A DNA stretch of 48,943 nt from Deltaproteobacteria bacterium (lineage in GTDB: Bacteria > Desulfobacterota > WTBG01 > CAIYCZ01 > CAIRTM01), in NCBI GenBank assembly GCA_024276465.1, contig JAJRXD010000064.1, forward strand, positions 1-48,943, given 5' to 3'. This document shows, in pieces, positions 41,224 through 48,943 of this stretch (its first letter is position 1; every line of letters begins with the position of its first letter). Under the pieces are notes generated by a model. It had not been told where the DNA came from and searched no databases. It worked only from the letters and a program-made list of their open reading frames with translations. Both the position numbers and the translations under genes were made by a program.

Positions 41224-43464
41224 TCAAATTCTCACCTTCTGACTTGCAGGCAGTTCTATGACAAAACAGGTTCCCCTGGGATGATTGGATCGGACCCTGA
41301 TGTAACCACTGTGATCCGATACAATGGTATTTACTATCGCAAGGCCTAAACCAGTACCTGCTTTTTTCGTTGAAAAATAAGGTTCAAACAGCTTTGCCCT
41401 CAGCTTGGGAGGAACACCACTGCCAGTATCAGCAATTTCAATGGTTACCAACTCTAACGTGTTATTATAAGATGTCTTTATGGTTACTTTTCCCTCATTT
41501 TCCATTGAGTCAACCGCATTGTCAAGCAGATTAATCATAACCCGTTTCATTTGATCTCTGTCAAGATTAAAACGCAGGGGGCCATGATCCCTGATAAATT
41601 CAAAAGTTACGTTTTTATGTGCCTCTTTATAAAGAAGCAGTGTTTCACCAATTATCTCATTAATGTCATTGGGCACAGGATTTGTTGCAGGCATCCTTGC
41701 AAAACTCGAAAATTCATTAACAAGGGTTTTCAGTTCATCTACCTGGTTTATAATCGTCCTGGTGCATTCATCAAATATTTTCCCATCCTGCTGGATTTGA
41801 GGTTGAAATTTTTTTCTAAGCCTTTGGGCCGACAGTTTAATGGGGGTTAAGGGGTTTTTAACCTCGTGGGCAATGCGCCGTGCAACCTCCTTCCATGCAT
41901 AGGCTCTCTGTGCCTGCTGAATCTGGGTAAGGTCCTCAGCAACAAGAACAAGGCCAAGGTATTTATCTTCCCTGTCAAACAGCATTTTTAACCTTGCATA
42001 TAAAAAAATGGTTTTCTGGGCAAAAGACAGCGTTAGCTGTTTATCAGCTGCCCTTTGCTTGAACTTGCTGATCTCTTCAATAAATTCAAGCAAAGGCTGC
42101 AAAGCTTCCCGGGTGAGAACTTCAGTATAATGTTTGTTAAGAGCATTGTCCATACTGATGCCGAACATTTTCTCTGCTGATTTGTTAAACGTTGTAATTA
42201 CACCATATGTGTTAATAGAAATAACAACCGCTGCCACATTATCCAGAAGTATTTCCATATAAAGCCTCCTGTGATCAAGCTCTGCAATGGTCTCTCTCAA
42301 ATCACTGGTGGTCGATTCAACCTGCTCTGTGCTCACTTTTAAATCACGTGTCATTTTATTAAAAGAATCTATCAGACTCCCGATCTCATCATCAGTTGCA
42401 GGATCTATCTGAAAATCAAGATTCCCCTGGGCAACCTGCTGTGTTGCCTCAGCAAGCGAGCTGATGGGCACTGTAATAACTTTCGAAAGATGAAACCCGA
42501 ACCATGTTGCGGAAAATATAATAAGCAGAGTAACAACAGAAAGCAAAATCACATAAATCAGCTTTATAGGATTTTTGTAAATTTTAAGCTGCTTATACTC
42601 CTGAAATGCTCTTGAAATTGTATCCATCTTGGAAACAAGACTTTGAGGAACATAATAATTTACCACCACTACTCCTACAATATCTTTGCGTTTCCAGGTG
42701 GAGCGAACAGGCACAACCCCTCTTATAATGTCACCTTCTCCGGCAGGCTGTATGCGGGTAACTTCCTTCCCGTACAGAGCCTGCCTGACCAAGGCAGATT
42801 CAGCACTGATAAACCCGCTGTCCGGTATCTCCGGGTTCATTACCAGAAGGAGTTCTTCAAGCTGGGATGAAAACACCTCAACAACACCCAGATTATATTC
42901 AACCTGCTTTTCTCCCACAAATTTCTTCAGTTTATCCAGATTTTTCTCGTTAAGGAGTTTTTTATCCGTGATTTTACGGCTTATCTGTTGTGCATAATAA
43001 AGAGCATTGGAAGCGGAATTTTTATAATAAACTTCAGCAACAGCAAGAGACTCTTCAAGAGAGCTTTCCACCTTGAAACTGAACCAGTTTTCAATAGTAT
43101 TGGTTATAAATCCAATAGACACCCAAAAAAGAAGTAAAGTAGGCACCAGAGAAAGCCCTATAAAGGCTATAACAAGCTTTGTTCTCAGTTTTGAACCAAG
43201 AATACCTTTTTTGCGTTCAAAAAAAAGCTTGACTATATTTCGAACAACAAGAAAAATCAGAAGCAGAAGCAAAATAGCATTTACATTAATGAGACTGAAA
43301 ACAAGAATGTTCTGGGGCAGAAGAGCCTCACCTTTAAGCCCTGTAAGGTATACTAAAAGTGAAGTGAGAGCGATTACAAGTGCAATAATAGCAAGAATCG
43401 CTATTCTCTCTCTCCTCCTCCTTTGCTTTTCAGACTTCTTTTCCTGTTTTACTTCTGTGTTCAT
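41224..43464 (-). CDS. ntrY: NtrY-like membrane sensor histidine kinase
   Basis: Residues about 15-90 hold two or three membrane helices, a periplasmic domain of about 170 residues follows, and another helix precedes a HAMP domain (ITVPISSLAEATQQVAQGN). A PAS domain and then the kinase core follow: H-box RIAHEVKNPLTPIKLSAQRLR, N-box NLLDNAVDS, G1 DTGSGVP, and GTGLGLAIV. This domain order is that of NtrY. The start is uncertain: ATG 43464 is given, but 43476 (ATG) and 43494 (TTG) are also in frame and none has a clear ribosome binding site. The downstream partner is the NtrX-LpxC fusion, so this sensor may influence lipid A synthesis. Confidence 0.92.
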   Translation of the reverse strand: MNTEVKQEKKSEKQRRRRERIAILAIIALVIALTSLLVYLTGLKGEALLPQNILVFSLINVNAILLLLLIFLVVRNIVKLFFERKKGILGSKLRTKLVIAFIGLSLVPTLLLFWVSIGFITNTIENWFSFKVESSLEESLAVAEVYYKNSASNALYYAQQISRKITDKKLLNEKNLDKLKKFVGEKQVEYNLGVVEVFSSQLEELLLVMNPEIPDSGFISAESALVRQALYGKEVTRIQPAGEGDIIRGVVPVRSTWKRKDIVGVVVVNYYVPQSLVSKMDTISRAFQEYKQLKIYKNPIKLIYVILLSVVTLLIIFSATWFGFHLSKVITVPISSLAEATQQVAQGNLDFQIDPATDDEIGSLIDSFNKMTRDLKVSTEQVESTTSDLRETIAELDHRRLYMEILLDNVAAVVISINTYGVITTFNKSAEKMFGISMDNALNKHYTEVLTREALQPLLEFIEEISKFKQRAADKQLTLSFAQKTIFLYARLKMLFDREDKYLGLVLVAEDLTQIQQAQRAYAWKEVARRIAHEVKNPLTPIKLSAQRLRKKFQPQIQQDGKIFDECTRTIINQVDELKTLVNEFSSFARMPATNPVPNDINEIIGETLLLYKEAHKNVTFEFIRDHGPLRFNLDRDQMKRVMINLLDNAVDSMENEGKVTIKTSYNNTLELVTIEIADTGSGVPPKLRAKLFEPYFSTKKAGTGLGLAIVNTIVSDHSGYIRVRSNHPRGTCFVIELPASQKVRI

Positions 43465-43655
43465 GGGTCTACGCATGCAAAACAAAATGATCAAAGCCGG
43501 GCCGGGGGGCCTTGCCGGTTTTCAGTACAAAGAAAAAACTTGAAACAACTTGCAAAAAAAAGGGTTTTCTTCAGACGTCAATTGGCCTATACTACATTTA
43601 TCATTATATGATATTGTGTCAACATCAAAAAATGAGTTTTTAAATTTTCTTGACA

Positions 43656-43682
43656 ATATAGAAAATTTATGTTTTTCTATAT
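43656..43682. promoter_or_regulatory. Operator-like inverted repeat
   Basis: Perfect ten-base arms ATATAGAAAA and TTTTCTATAT are separated by seven bases and lie directly after a TTGACA. It could be a repressor site for ntrY or the rpmH operon; this is inference. Confidence 0.4.
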
Positions 43683-43698
43683 AATTAATATTGATAAA

Positions 43699-43880
43699 GT
43701 GAAGCTCCCCGCCTATCCCGAAAGGATTCAGGACGGGGCTTCCCGGTAAATAATATTTTATATTTTGATCTGTGCCGCTTTTCCCCGCTTATCCCGAAAG
43801 CATTCGGGACGGGGCTTGCGCGGCACGTTCCGGTCAAAAACAGGCGACTAAGTAACGCTCCCGCGCACAGCTCAGTGCAT
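43699..43880. repeat. Dispersed structured element, copy 2 (upstream of rpmH)
   Basis: It starts GTGAAGCTCCCCGCC and contains two near-identical hairpins, TCCCGAAAG.ATTC.GGACGGGGCTT. The related copy is at 21239-21413. Both copies stand just before a translation-related gene. Confidence 0.75.
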
Positions 43881-43954
43881 CCTGGTTGCCAGGGGCCGTT
43901 AATATTGATTAATCAACAAAGAACAAAGCACATATATAAGGTAAGGAGAGTAAA

Positions 43955-44089
43955 TTGAAAAGGACATTTCAGCCGAGCAATCTGAAAAGAAAAAGGACTC
44001 ATGGTTTCCTGCAGAGGATGAGCACAAAAGCAGGACAGAACGTTATAAAAAGAAGAAGAAGGAAGGGCAGGAAATCCCTTAGTGCTTAA
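43955..44089 (+). CDS. rpmH: Ribosomal protein bL34
   Basis: The 44-residue protein reads [17 protein letters not shown] and ends GRKSLSA with the Arg-rich helix between, the unmistakable L34 sequence. Translation starts at TTG 43955 after AAGGAG. It heads the rpmH-rnpA-yidD-yidC-jag block. Confidence 0.96.
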   Translation: MKRTFQPSNLKRKRTHGFLQRMSTKAGQNVIKRRRRKGRKSLSA

Positions 44090-44131
44090 AATAACATTGA
44101 TTAATGCAAACGGCTTGTCTGTAAGGTTTAT

Positions 44132-44497
44132 ATGTCTTGCTTCTCTTTTAAGAGAAAAGAAAAAATCAGAAAACGATCCGAGTTCATAACAATCTATAAT
44201 AAAGGAGTTAAAAAAGAGACTCAGCACTTTAAAATTGCAATTTTACCTAACAATAAACAATGGAGCCGTTTAGGGATAACAGTCAGTAAAAAAATCGGCA
44301 ATGCGGTTAAAAGAAATTACGTAAAACGACGGTTGAGGGAATATTTCAGGTTACATAAAGCATATTTATCCGGATCCTTTGATATAGTGATTACTGCTAA
44401 AACAGGGGCAAACAGACTAAAATACTCTGATATCTGCAAAGAAATGAATGATACACTCAGCCCTGAAATTGTCATGCAAGATAACGCTAAAAACTAA
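44132..44497 (+). CDS. rnpA: Ribonuclease P protein component
   Basis: RnpA is the protein part of RNase P, which trims tRNA precursors. The 121 residues include KIRKRSEFITIYNKG at the N-terminus and the RNA-binding signature NAVKRNYVKRRLREYFR. It follows rpmH by 42 bases. Confidence 0.95.
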   Translation: MSCFSFKRKEKIRKRSEFITIYNKGVKKETQHFKIAILPNNKQWSRLGITVSKKIGNAVKRNYVKRRLREYFRLHKAYLSGSFDIVITAKTGANRLKYSDICKEMNDTLSPEIVMQDNAKN

Positions 44498-44552
44498 GCA
44501 CTTTTGCCCTTTCAGACTGGCTAATATGTTTTAACGTTGAACTATCAAAACG

Positions 44553-44762
44553 ATGTTTAACAAAATTGCCATCATTGTATTGAAAATTTACAAAACCTGT
44601 CTTTCTCCCCTTCTGGGATCAAACTGCCGGTTTACCCCATCATGCTCAACATATGCAATGCTTGCCTTTAAAAAACATGGTTTTGTCAAGGCAGTGCTGC
44701 TGATTGGGAAACGGCTGATAAAATGCAATCCTTTTCATCCCGGAGGGTTCGACCCCATCTAA
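44553..44762 (+). CDS. yidD: Membrane protein insertion efficiency factor YidD
   Basis: The 69-residue protein carries the family motifs YKTCLSPLLGSNCRFTPSCSTYA and CNPFHPGGFDP. It is a small amphipathic protein that assists YidC-dependent insertion. It lies between rnpA and yidC, its usual place. Confidence 0.95.
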   Translation: MFNKIAIIVLKIYKTCLSPLLGSNCRFTPSCSTYAMLAFKKHGFVKAVLLIGKRLIKCNPFHPGGFDPI

Positions 44763-44923
44763 AGCTCCGCTGTTGGTAAAATCTCTTTGACAAACACTAA
44801 TCACTTCTGTGTATTGTTTTGAAAACACAGTACGTTCCACGGTGATGGAAAAGAAAACTACCGGCACTTGAGTATCTTGCGCATGTTAAACACCCCTGTA
44901 CATTTCATTCGGAGAAATTATCA

Positions 44924-46711
44924 ATGGATAATGAAAAAAGAATATTAATTGCTATTGTGCTTTCAATTGCAGTTCTTTTTATATATCAGTCATATTTTAC
45001 GCCTCCTCCTCCACCTGATCAGGGCAAACGTTTCCAGGATGAACAGCCCCTTCCCCAAAAACATGATGATGCAACAGGCATTGCATATCCCCCGCCAAAA
45101 AAAAATACAGTAATTAAGCCACTGTCACAGCATTCAGCAGATGATTTCTCAGTCACACCTGGAAAGGAGATAAAAGTCACCACCAATATTCTTTCTGCAA
45201 CTTTTTCCTCAAATCTTGCACGCCTGAAAAGCTTCTGTCTGCTGAAATATAAAGATAAAATCGCACAGCCACAAATAGTTAAACTATTCAGGGGTTTTTA
45301 TTCTTCAGGAAGTGATGATGAGACACCGGAAACACCTCACGGTGTCAACAATAAAGAGATGATACATATTCAGCAGCCACTGTTTCTGCCCTTAAGAACA
45401 TCTTTCACAGACTCAAACGGTGTAATTCTCAACGATACAACCTGGGAGCCTGACAAAGACCATGTTCTGCTTGAGGGCAGCACCGGAGAAAATTCCCTGT
45501 TATTTAAGCAAAGATATCCTGACGGATTTGAAATTCAAAAGGAGTTCATATTCAGAGAAAATGACTACAGGATTGATTCCACGCTTACGTTTTTGAACAA
45601 TTCTGATTCCACACGTGAGGGAAATGCTTTTGTTGAATGGACAGCGCCCCACCCTGAAAAAAATGGCGGTGGATTTTTAGGCATGTCACGATCAACAGAT
45701 GTATCACGTTTTGCATATTTCATAAACGGAAAGGTTGAAAGGAAAGAATTAAAAGACATTAAAGATGAAATAATTCTTGAAGGTGAATTTCTCTGGACAT
45801 CCATAGAAGAAAAATATTTTATCTCTGCTGTCATTCCAGGAAGCCGCAAACCTGCACAGGTGCGAATAGGTCCGACTGATAATTACATTGCATACCAGCT
45901 CCTGTATCCTCTCATTACATTAAAACCTGGCGACAGTATCACATATGGTTTTTCACTTTTTGTGGGACCTCTGGATATTGACATTCTCAAACAACAGGGG
46001 GCAAGTCTGGAAAAAGCCATTGATTTCGGGTTTTTTGACATTATAGCAAAGCCACTTCTTTTGAGCCTCATATTCTTCAACAAATACATTGGGAACTACG
46101 GCCTGGCTATTATCTTTATCACTATAATCATAAAAATATTCTTCTGGCCCCTTACGAACAAGAGCATGAAATCAATGAAGGGCATGCAGAACATACAGCC
46201 TGAAATTGCACAGCTTAAAGAAAAATACAAGGACAACAAAGAAGAGTTTGCAAGACAACAGATGGCACTTTACAAGAAATACAAGGTAAACCCGCTTGGC
46301 GGGTGCCTGCCCATGCTTCTCCAGATTCCTGTTTTTATTGCTCTTTACCGTGTCCTGAACAGTTCAATAGAGTTGAGGCATGCAAACTTTATATCATTCT
46401 GGATCAATGATCTGTCTGCAAAAGACCCCACATATATTGCACCCGTTCTTATGGGACTTTCAATGCTTCTTCAGCAAAAAATGACCCCCACATCTGCTGA
46501 TCCGGCACAGGCAAAAATGATGATGTTCATGCCTGTTATTTTTACGGTAATGTTCCTGAATTTTCCCTCTGGCCTGGTAATATACTGGCTTGTAAACAAT
46601 GTCCTTTCAATTGCACAGCAATTGTATATTAACAAAAAATCCAATGTTGCAGGAGGCACAACAGAATGCAGTCCATCGAAACCGAAGCAAAAACAGTCGA
46701 AGAAGCGATAG
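44924..46711 (+). CDS. yidC: Membrane protein insertase YidC/Oxa1
   Basis: The 595-residue protein has an N-terminal membrane anchor (ILIAIVLSIAVLFIYQSYF), a Pro-rich linker, the large periplasmic beta domain (about residues 75-360), and the C-terminal five-helix insertase core: GNYGLAIIFITIIIKIFFWPLT, KSMKSMKGMQNIQPEI, PVFIALYRVLNSSIELRHA, and PSGLVIYWLVNN. The Lys-rich tail is typical. Its end overlaps jag by 46 bases. Confidence 0.96.
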   Translation: MDNEKRILIAIVLSIAVLFIYQSYFTPPPPPDQGKRFQDEQPLPQKHDDATGIAYPPPKKNTVIKPLSQHSADDFSVTPGKEIKVTTNILSATFSSNLARLKSFCLLKYKDKIAQPQIVKLFRGFYSSGSDDETPETPHGVNNKEMIHIQQPLFLPLRTSFTDSNGVILNDTTWEPDKDHVLLEGSTGENSLLFKQRYPDGFEIQKEFIFRENDYRIDSTLTFLNNSDSTREGNAFVEWTAPHPEKNGGGFLGMSRSTDVSRFAYFINGKVERKELKDIKDEIILEGEFLWTSIEEKYFISAVIPGSRKPAQVRIGPTDNYIAYQLLYPLITLKPGDSITYGFSLFVGPLDIDILKQQGASLEKAIDFGFFDIIAKPLLLSLIFFNKYIGNYGLAIIFITIIIKIFFWPLTNKSMKSMKGMQNIQPEIAQLKEKYKDNKEEFARQQMALYKKYKVNPLGGCLPMLLQIPVFIALYRVLNSSIELRHANFISFWINDLSAKDPTYIAPVLMGLSMLLQQKMTPTSADPAQAKMMMFMPVIFTVMFLNFPSGLVIYWLVNNVLSIAQQLYINKKSNVAGGTTECSPSKPKQKQSKKR

Positions 46712-47310
46712 TAAAAGCATGCGCACAGTTAAATACCACAAAGGACAACCTTCGTGTTGAAATTCTTGAAAGCTCTACAGGAGGCATCCTTTCATTTTTT
46801 TCCGGGAAAAAGGTACGGATAAAGGCAAGCCTTGCAAACTCATCAGTTCAAACAGGCCAGGATGCCATCAATTCATTAAAAGAAACTCTGGAAACAATAG
46901 TGAAAAAAATATGTCCGGAAGCATCCGTTGACATTTCAACGGAACACGGCGAGACTGTTCTGAACATAATTGGAGATGGAAGCGGTATTTTTATTGGAAA
47001 AAACGGGCAGACACTTCAAGCCTTCCAGTATATTTTAGGCAAAATAAAAATGAATAAATTCAGAAACGCCCCCCATATAGTTGTTGACTCTGAATCATAC
47101 CGCTCCCGTCATATTGATTCCTTAACCAGCCTTGCTAAACGGCTGAGCAGCAAAGCAAAAAAGAAAAAGGGGGCGGTTGCCACAGAACCTCTCAGCCCCA
47201 GTGACAGAAGAATTATTCATATGACTTTAAAAAAGGATAAGGAACTGACTACATGGAGCAAGGGCCATGGAAATATAAAAAAGGTTATTATTGCTCCAAA
47301 AAACTCATAA
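46666..47310 (+). CDS. jag: Jag/KhpB (EloR) RNA-binding protein
   Basis: The 214-residue protein has the Jag_N domain (SIETEAKTVEEAIVKA, SSTGGILSFFSGKKVRI), a KH domain with GDGSGIFIGKNGQTLQAFQYIL, and an R3H domain with DRRIIHMTLK. It binds single-stranded RNA and coordinates cell elongation in other bacteria. It overlaps yidC by 46 bases. The usual next gene, mnmE, is absent; a convergent HAD gene follows. Confidence 0.95.
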   Translation: MQSIETEAKTVEEAIVKACAQLNTTKDNLRVEILESSTGGILSFFSGKKVRIKASLANSSVQTGQDAINSLKETLETIVKKICPEASVDISTEHGETVLNIIGDGSGIFIGKNGQTLQAFQYILGKIKMNKFRNAPHIVVDSESYRSRHIDSLTSLAKRLSSKAKKKKGAVATEPLSPSDRRIIHMTLKKDKELTTWSKGHGNIKKVIIAPKNS

Positions 47311-47316
47311 AACAAA

Positions 47317-48114
47317 TTACTTTTTATTCGTGTTAATTTTCAATTTCAGGTAGTGGTTCAAAATCTGAACCGTTCCAGCTGCTGCTTCTGAATCTGCAAT
47401 CAGGCCCCCGGCAGAAGCTACTGTATCAGTTACTTCGCAGCATGCATTTGAGGGACAGCCCACCATTGAGGCAGCAGAACCGTCAAGCATTGACACATCA
47501 TTTATCCCGTCTCCAATGGCAATAATGTTCAAACTGTCTACCCCTAATAAACCTGCACACTTTTTCAACACCCTTGCTTTTGAAAAGGAAGAATGCAGGA
47601 TAAATGTCCACTCCTGATTCCCTGAGACCCTGGCATCCGGCCATGGACTGATAAACTCAAGCATGCGCTGTCTCAATGCCGGCGTTTCTTCGGATGGAAC
47701 CATGTAGGCAAACACCTGCTCGTTTACAGCAGAGTTGATTATGGTAAAATCCCTTTCAACTGCTCTTCTCCACTCACCAAAATATCGCGAAATATTATCC
47801 CAGAGTTTTTTATGAATTAACAGCTGTTCGTCGTTCCACTCGCTACAGGGCATAAACCTGTTCCCGCTGCTGTTCGTGTGTATAAAGCGCTGACAGCTCA
47901 GAATTGCAACCGGGCGCTCTTCAGGTTCAAGCTGTTCTGCAATCTCAACCATGGTGTCAGTATAACGGTCTGAATTCATTACCCATCTTACGCCATCCGG
48001 GCGAACGGATTTAATGAATTCAATAACAGCCGGGTCCATTTCAAGCCGGGGTTCATACCGCACAGATGTTCCGTCAAGGTCTAAAGCAACCAAAATCTTT
48101 GTATTATTATTCAT
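47317..48114 (-). CDS. HAD-superfamily hydrolase, Cof/sucrose-phosphatase type
   Basis: Motif I is VALDLDGTSVRYEP, motif II VMNSDRYT, and motif IV IAIGDGINDVSML, which is the Cof or sucrose-phosphate-phosphatase type with a C2 cap. The 265-residue size fits. The substrate is probably a sugar phosphate, but this family is promiscuous. The start is taken as ATG 48114; an upstream ATG at 48141 is also possible. It converges on jag with 7 bases between stops. Confidence 0.8.
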   Translation of the reverse strand: MNNNTKILVALDLDGTSVRYEPRLEMDPAVIEFIKSVRPDGVRWVMNSDRYTDTMVEIAEQLEPEERPVAILSCQRFIHTNSSGNRFMPCSEWNDEQLLIHKKLWDNISRYFGEWRRAVERDFTIINSAVNEQVFAYMVPSEETPALRQRMLEFISPWPDARVSGNQEWTFILHSSFSKARVLKKCAGLLGVDSLNIIAIGDGINDVSMLDGSAASMVGCPSNACCEVTDTVASAGGLIADSEAAAGTVQILNHYLKLKINTNKK

Positions 48115-48229
48115 ATAAACATATTCTCTAAAATGTTTCATGAACCTTAAATTTTAATTTTACCATGCACCCTGCATACATGCAAATTAATTTGACTAAA
48201 CCAGTTGAATTATATACCTTTTCATAACA

Positions 48230-48330
48230 GTGCCTGAACGGAAAGTCCATTAATCACACTTTTCCTGTCATTGCGGGGGAGGCATCCCGCTACTGCGGGA
48301 ATCCGGAATCAGGACTTTTCGTTCAGACAC
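48230..48330. repeat. Miniature element with terminal inverted repeats
   Basis: Ends 48230-48248 (GTGCCTGAACGGAAAGTCC) and 48312-48330 (inverted GTGTCTGAACGAAAAGTCC) differ at two positions over 19 bases. The inside holds a GCGGGA-type palindrome. The ends resemble those of 38775-38935. Confidence 0.7.
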
Positions 48331-48362
48331 TACTTACATATACACAACAGGAGGTTTTCTAT

Positions 48363-48943
48363 ATGGACAACTGCGTTATGGGAATTGATATTGGCGGCAC
48401 AATGATTAAAGGAGCCCTTTTTGACCTTTCCGGGAGGCTTATAAAAAAGGCAGCAACATCCACCATTGCTGATAAAGGAAAAGAAGAATTCATTGAAAGC
48501 ACTGCTCTGTTTCTTGATTCACTGAAAAAGGCAGGTTTTAAGGCCCTGGCCGTAGGCGTGGGTATGGCTGGTGTTCTTGATAAAGAAAGACAGATACTCC
48601 TTCAGTCACCTAATCTTCCCCTGCTGAACAGCCTTCCTTTAAAAAATCTTCTGGAAACAGCATTGAAGATTCCGGTCTTTATTGAAAACGATGCTAACAT
48701 TGCAGCACTGGGTGAGTTATGGGCAGGGGATGGGAAAGGGCTTGATAATTTTCTGATGTTAACCCTTGGAACAGGTTTAGGCTCAGGTCTTATTATCAAT
48801 GGAAAACTCTGGACAGGAGAATCAGGCAAGGCTGCAGAATTTGGCCATGTTATTGTAAACCCTGATGGAGCACAGTGCGGATGTGGCAAAAGGGGCTGCC
48901 TGGAAGCATACAGCTCCGGGTCAGCGATGTTAAGGATGGCTAA
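48363..48943 (+). CDS. ROK-family sugar kinase, cut by the window end
   Basis: The first 193 codons are present. The N-terminal phosphate-binding motif is GIDIGGTMIKGALFD, followed by ENDANIAALGE (catalytic Asp) and LTLGTGLGSGLIING. The ROK zinc site reads EFGHVIV and CGCGKRGCLE, with the His and three Cys ligands in place. ROK proteins with this full set are usually glucokinases or other hexose kinases; no DNA-binding domain precedes it, so it is not an NagC/XylR-type repressor. AGGAGG stands before ATG 48363. The C-terminus lies beyond the window. Confidence 0.92.
   Translation, partial: MDNCVMGIDIGGTMIKGALFDLSGRLIKKAATSTIADKGKEEFIESTALFLDSLKKAGFKALAVGVGMAGVLDKERQILLQSPNLPLLNSLPLKNLLETALKIPVFIENDANIAALGELWAGDGKGLDNFLMLTLGTGLGSGLIINGKLWTGESGKAAEFGHVIVNPDGAQCGCGKRGCLEAYSSGSAMLRMA

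Larger units (their letters stand above)
43495..43954. other. Divergent intergenic region between ntrY and rpmH
   Basis: No gene is visible in these 460 bases. They contain an inverted repeat ATATAGAAAA / TTTTCTATAT (43656-43682), a TTGACA at 43650-43655, and the second copy of the dispersed 175-base element (43699-43880). No DnaA-box cluster is seen, so there is no evidence of oriC here. Confidence 0.5.

Noticed and set aside
43495-43954. Replication origin next to rpmH
   Set aside because: rpmH often lies near oriC, but I see no DnaA-box cluster, no dnaA gene and no suitable AT-rich unwinding region with boxes.
1-48943. CRISPR arrays, integrases, complete insertion sequences, rRNA or tRNA genes
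   Set aside because: None was found on reading both strands; the repeats present are dispersed palindromes, not regularly spaced arrays.

Overview
The window reads as a chromosome segment of an AT-rich, Gram-negative, anaerobic bacterium, most likely a Desulfobacterota (sulfate-reducer-like deltaproteobacterium). The reasons are LpxC, YidC and NtrY/NtrX (outer-membrane-type cell), a potassium-dependent-type membrane pyrophosphatase, ferredoxin/NuoEF-type electron carriers, QueH, a tail resembling CFI-box sorting signals, and many palindromic intergenic repeats of a kind familiar from that group. This assignment is inference; no rRNA is present.

Layout. 1-2600: the end of an unknown gene, a membrane-anchored secreted protein with a cohesin-like domain and two Ig-like repeats, and a convergent CheY-like receiver. 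2700-5812 (minus): a phosphate-transport group (DUF47 regulator, PiT permease) followed by panE. 6089-9846 (plus): a redox operon of a two-cluster ferredoxin, a PorB-like protein that has lost its thiamine-diphosphate core, a NuoE-like protein with a duplicated N-terminal domain, and a NuoF-like flavoprotein. 10147-17326: a sigma-70-family factor, then rplU, rpsF, rpsR, rplI, dnaB and dnaK. 17512-24132: CDP-alcohol phosphatidyltransferase, DUF1844, ispE, prs, rplY, pth, hppA. 24307-27389: COG2426 membrane protein, surE, a LOG-like protein, an NlpD-like lipoprotein, and a tiny rubredoxin-like gene.

27393-32163 (minus) holds a radical SAM gene and the most striking metabolic block: queH-comA-comB-comD-comE, behind a recognisable promoter and a 28-codon basic ORF. 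ComA, ComB and ComDE convert phosphoenolpyruvate plus sulfite to sulfolactate and sulfopyruvate to sulfoacetaldehyde. This is the archaeal-type route toward coenzyme M, here in a bacterium and without an adjacent ComC dehydrogenase.

32400-38600: a small FlaG-like unknown, a coiled-coil gene split by an A_AAA_AAG heptamer that looks like a -1 frameshift site and lies just upstream of a GDP-mannose pyrophosphorylase, a HigBA toxin-antitoxin pair, fragments of a decayed surface protein on both strands, and an OtsB/histidine-phosphatase pair. 39026-43464 (minus): the NtrY kinase and an NtrX-like regulator fused in frame to a complete LpxC deacetylase. 43955-47310: the classic rpmH-rnpA-yidD-yidC-jag block. 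The window ends with a HAD phosphatase (minus) and the start of a ROK-family sugar kinase.

Intergenic DNA is rich in palindromic and terminal-inverted-repeat elements, including a roughly 175-base element present both upstream of pth and upstream of rpmH. Everything here is read by eye; no similarity search or folding was run.
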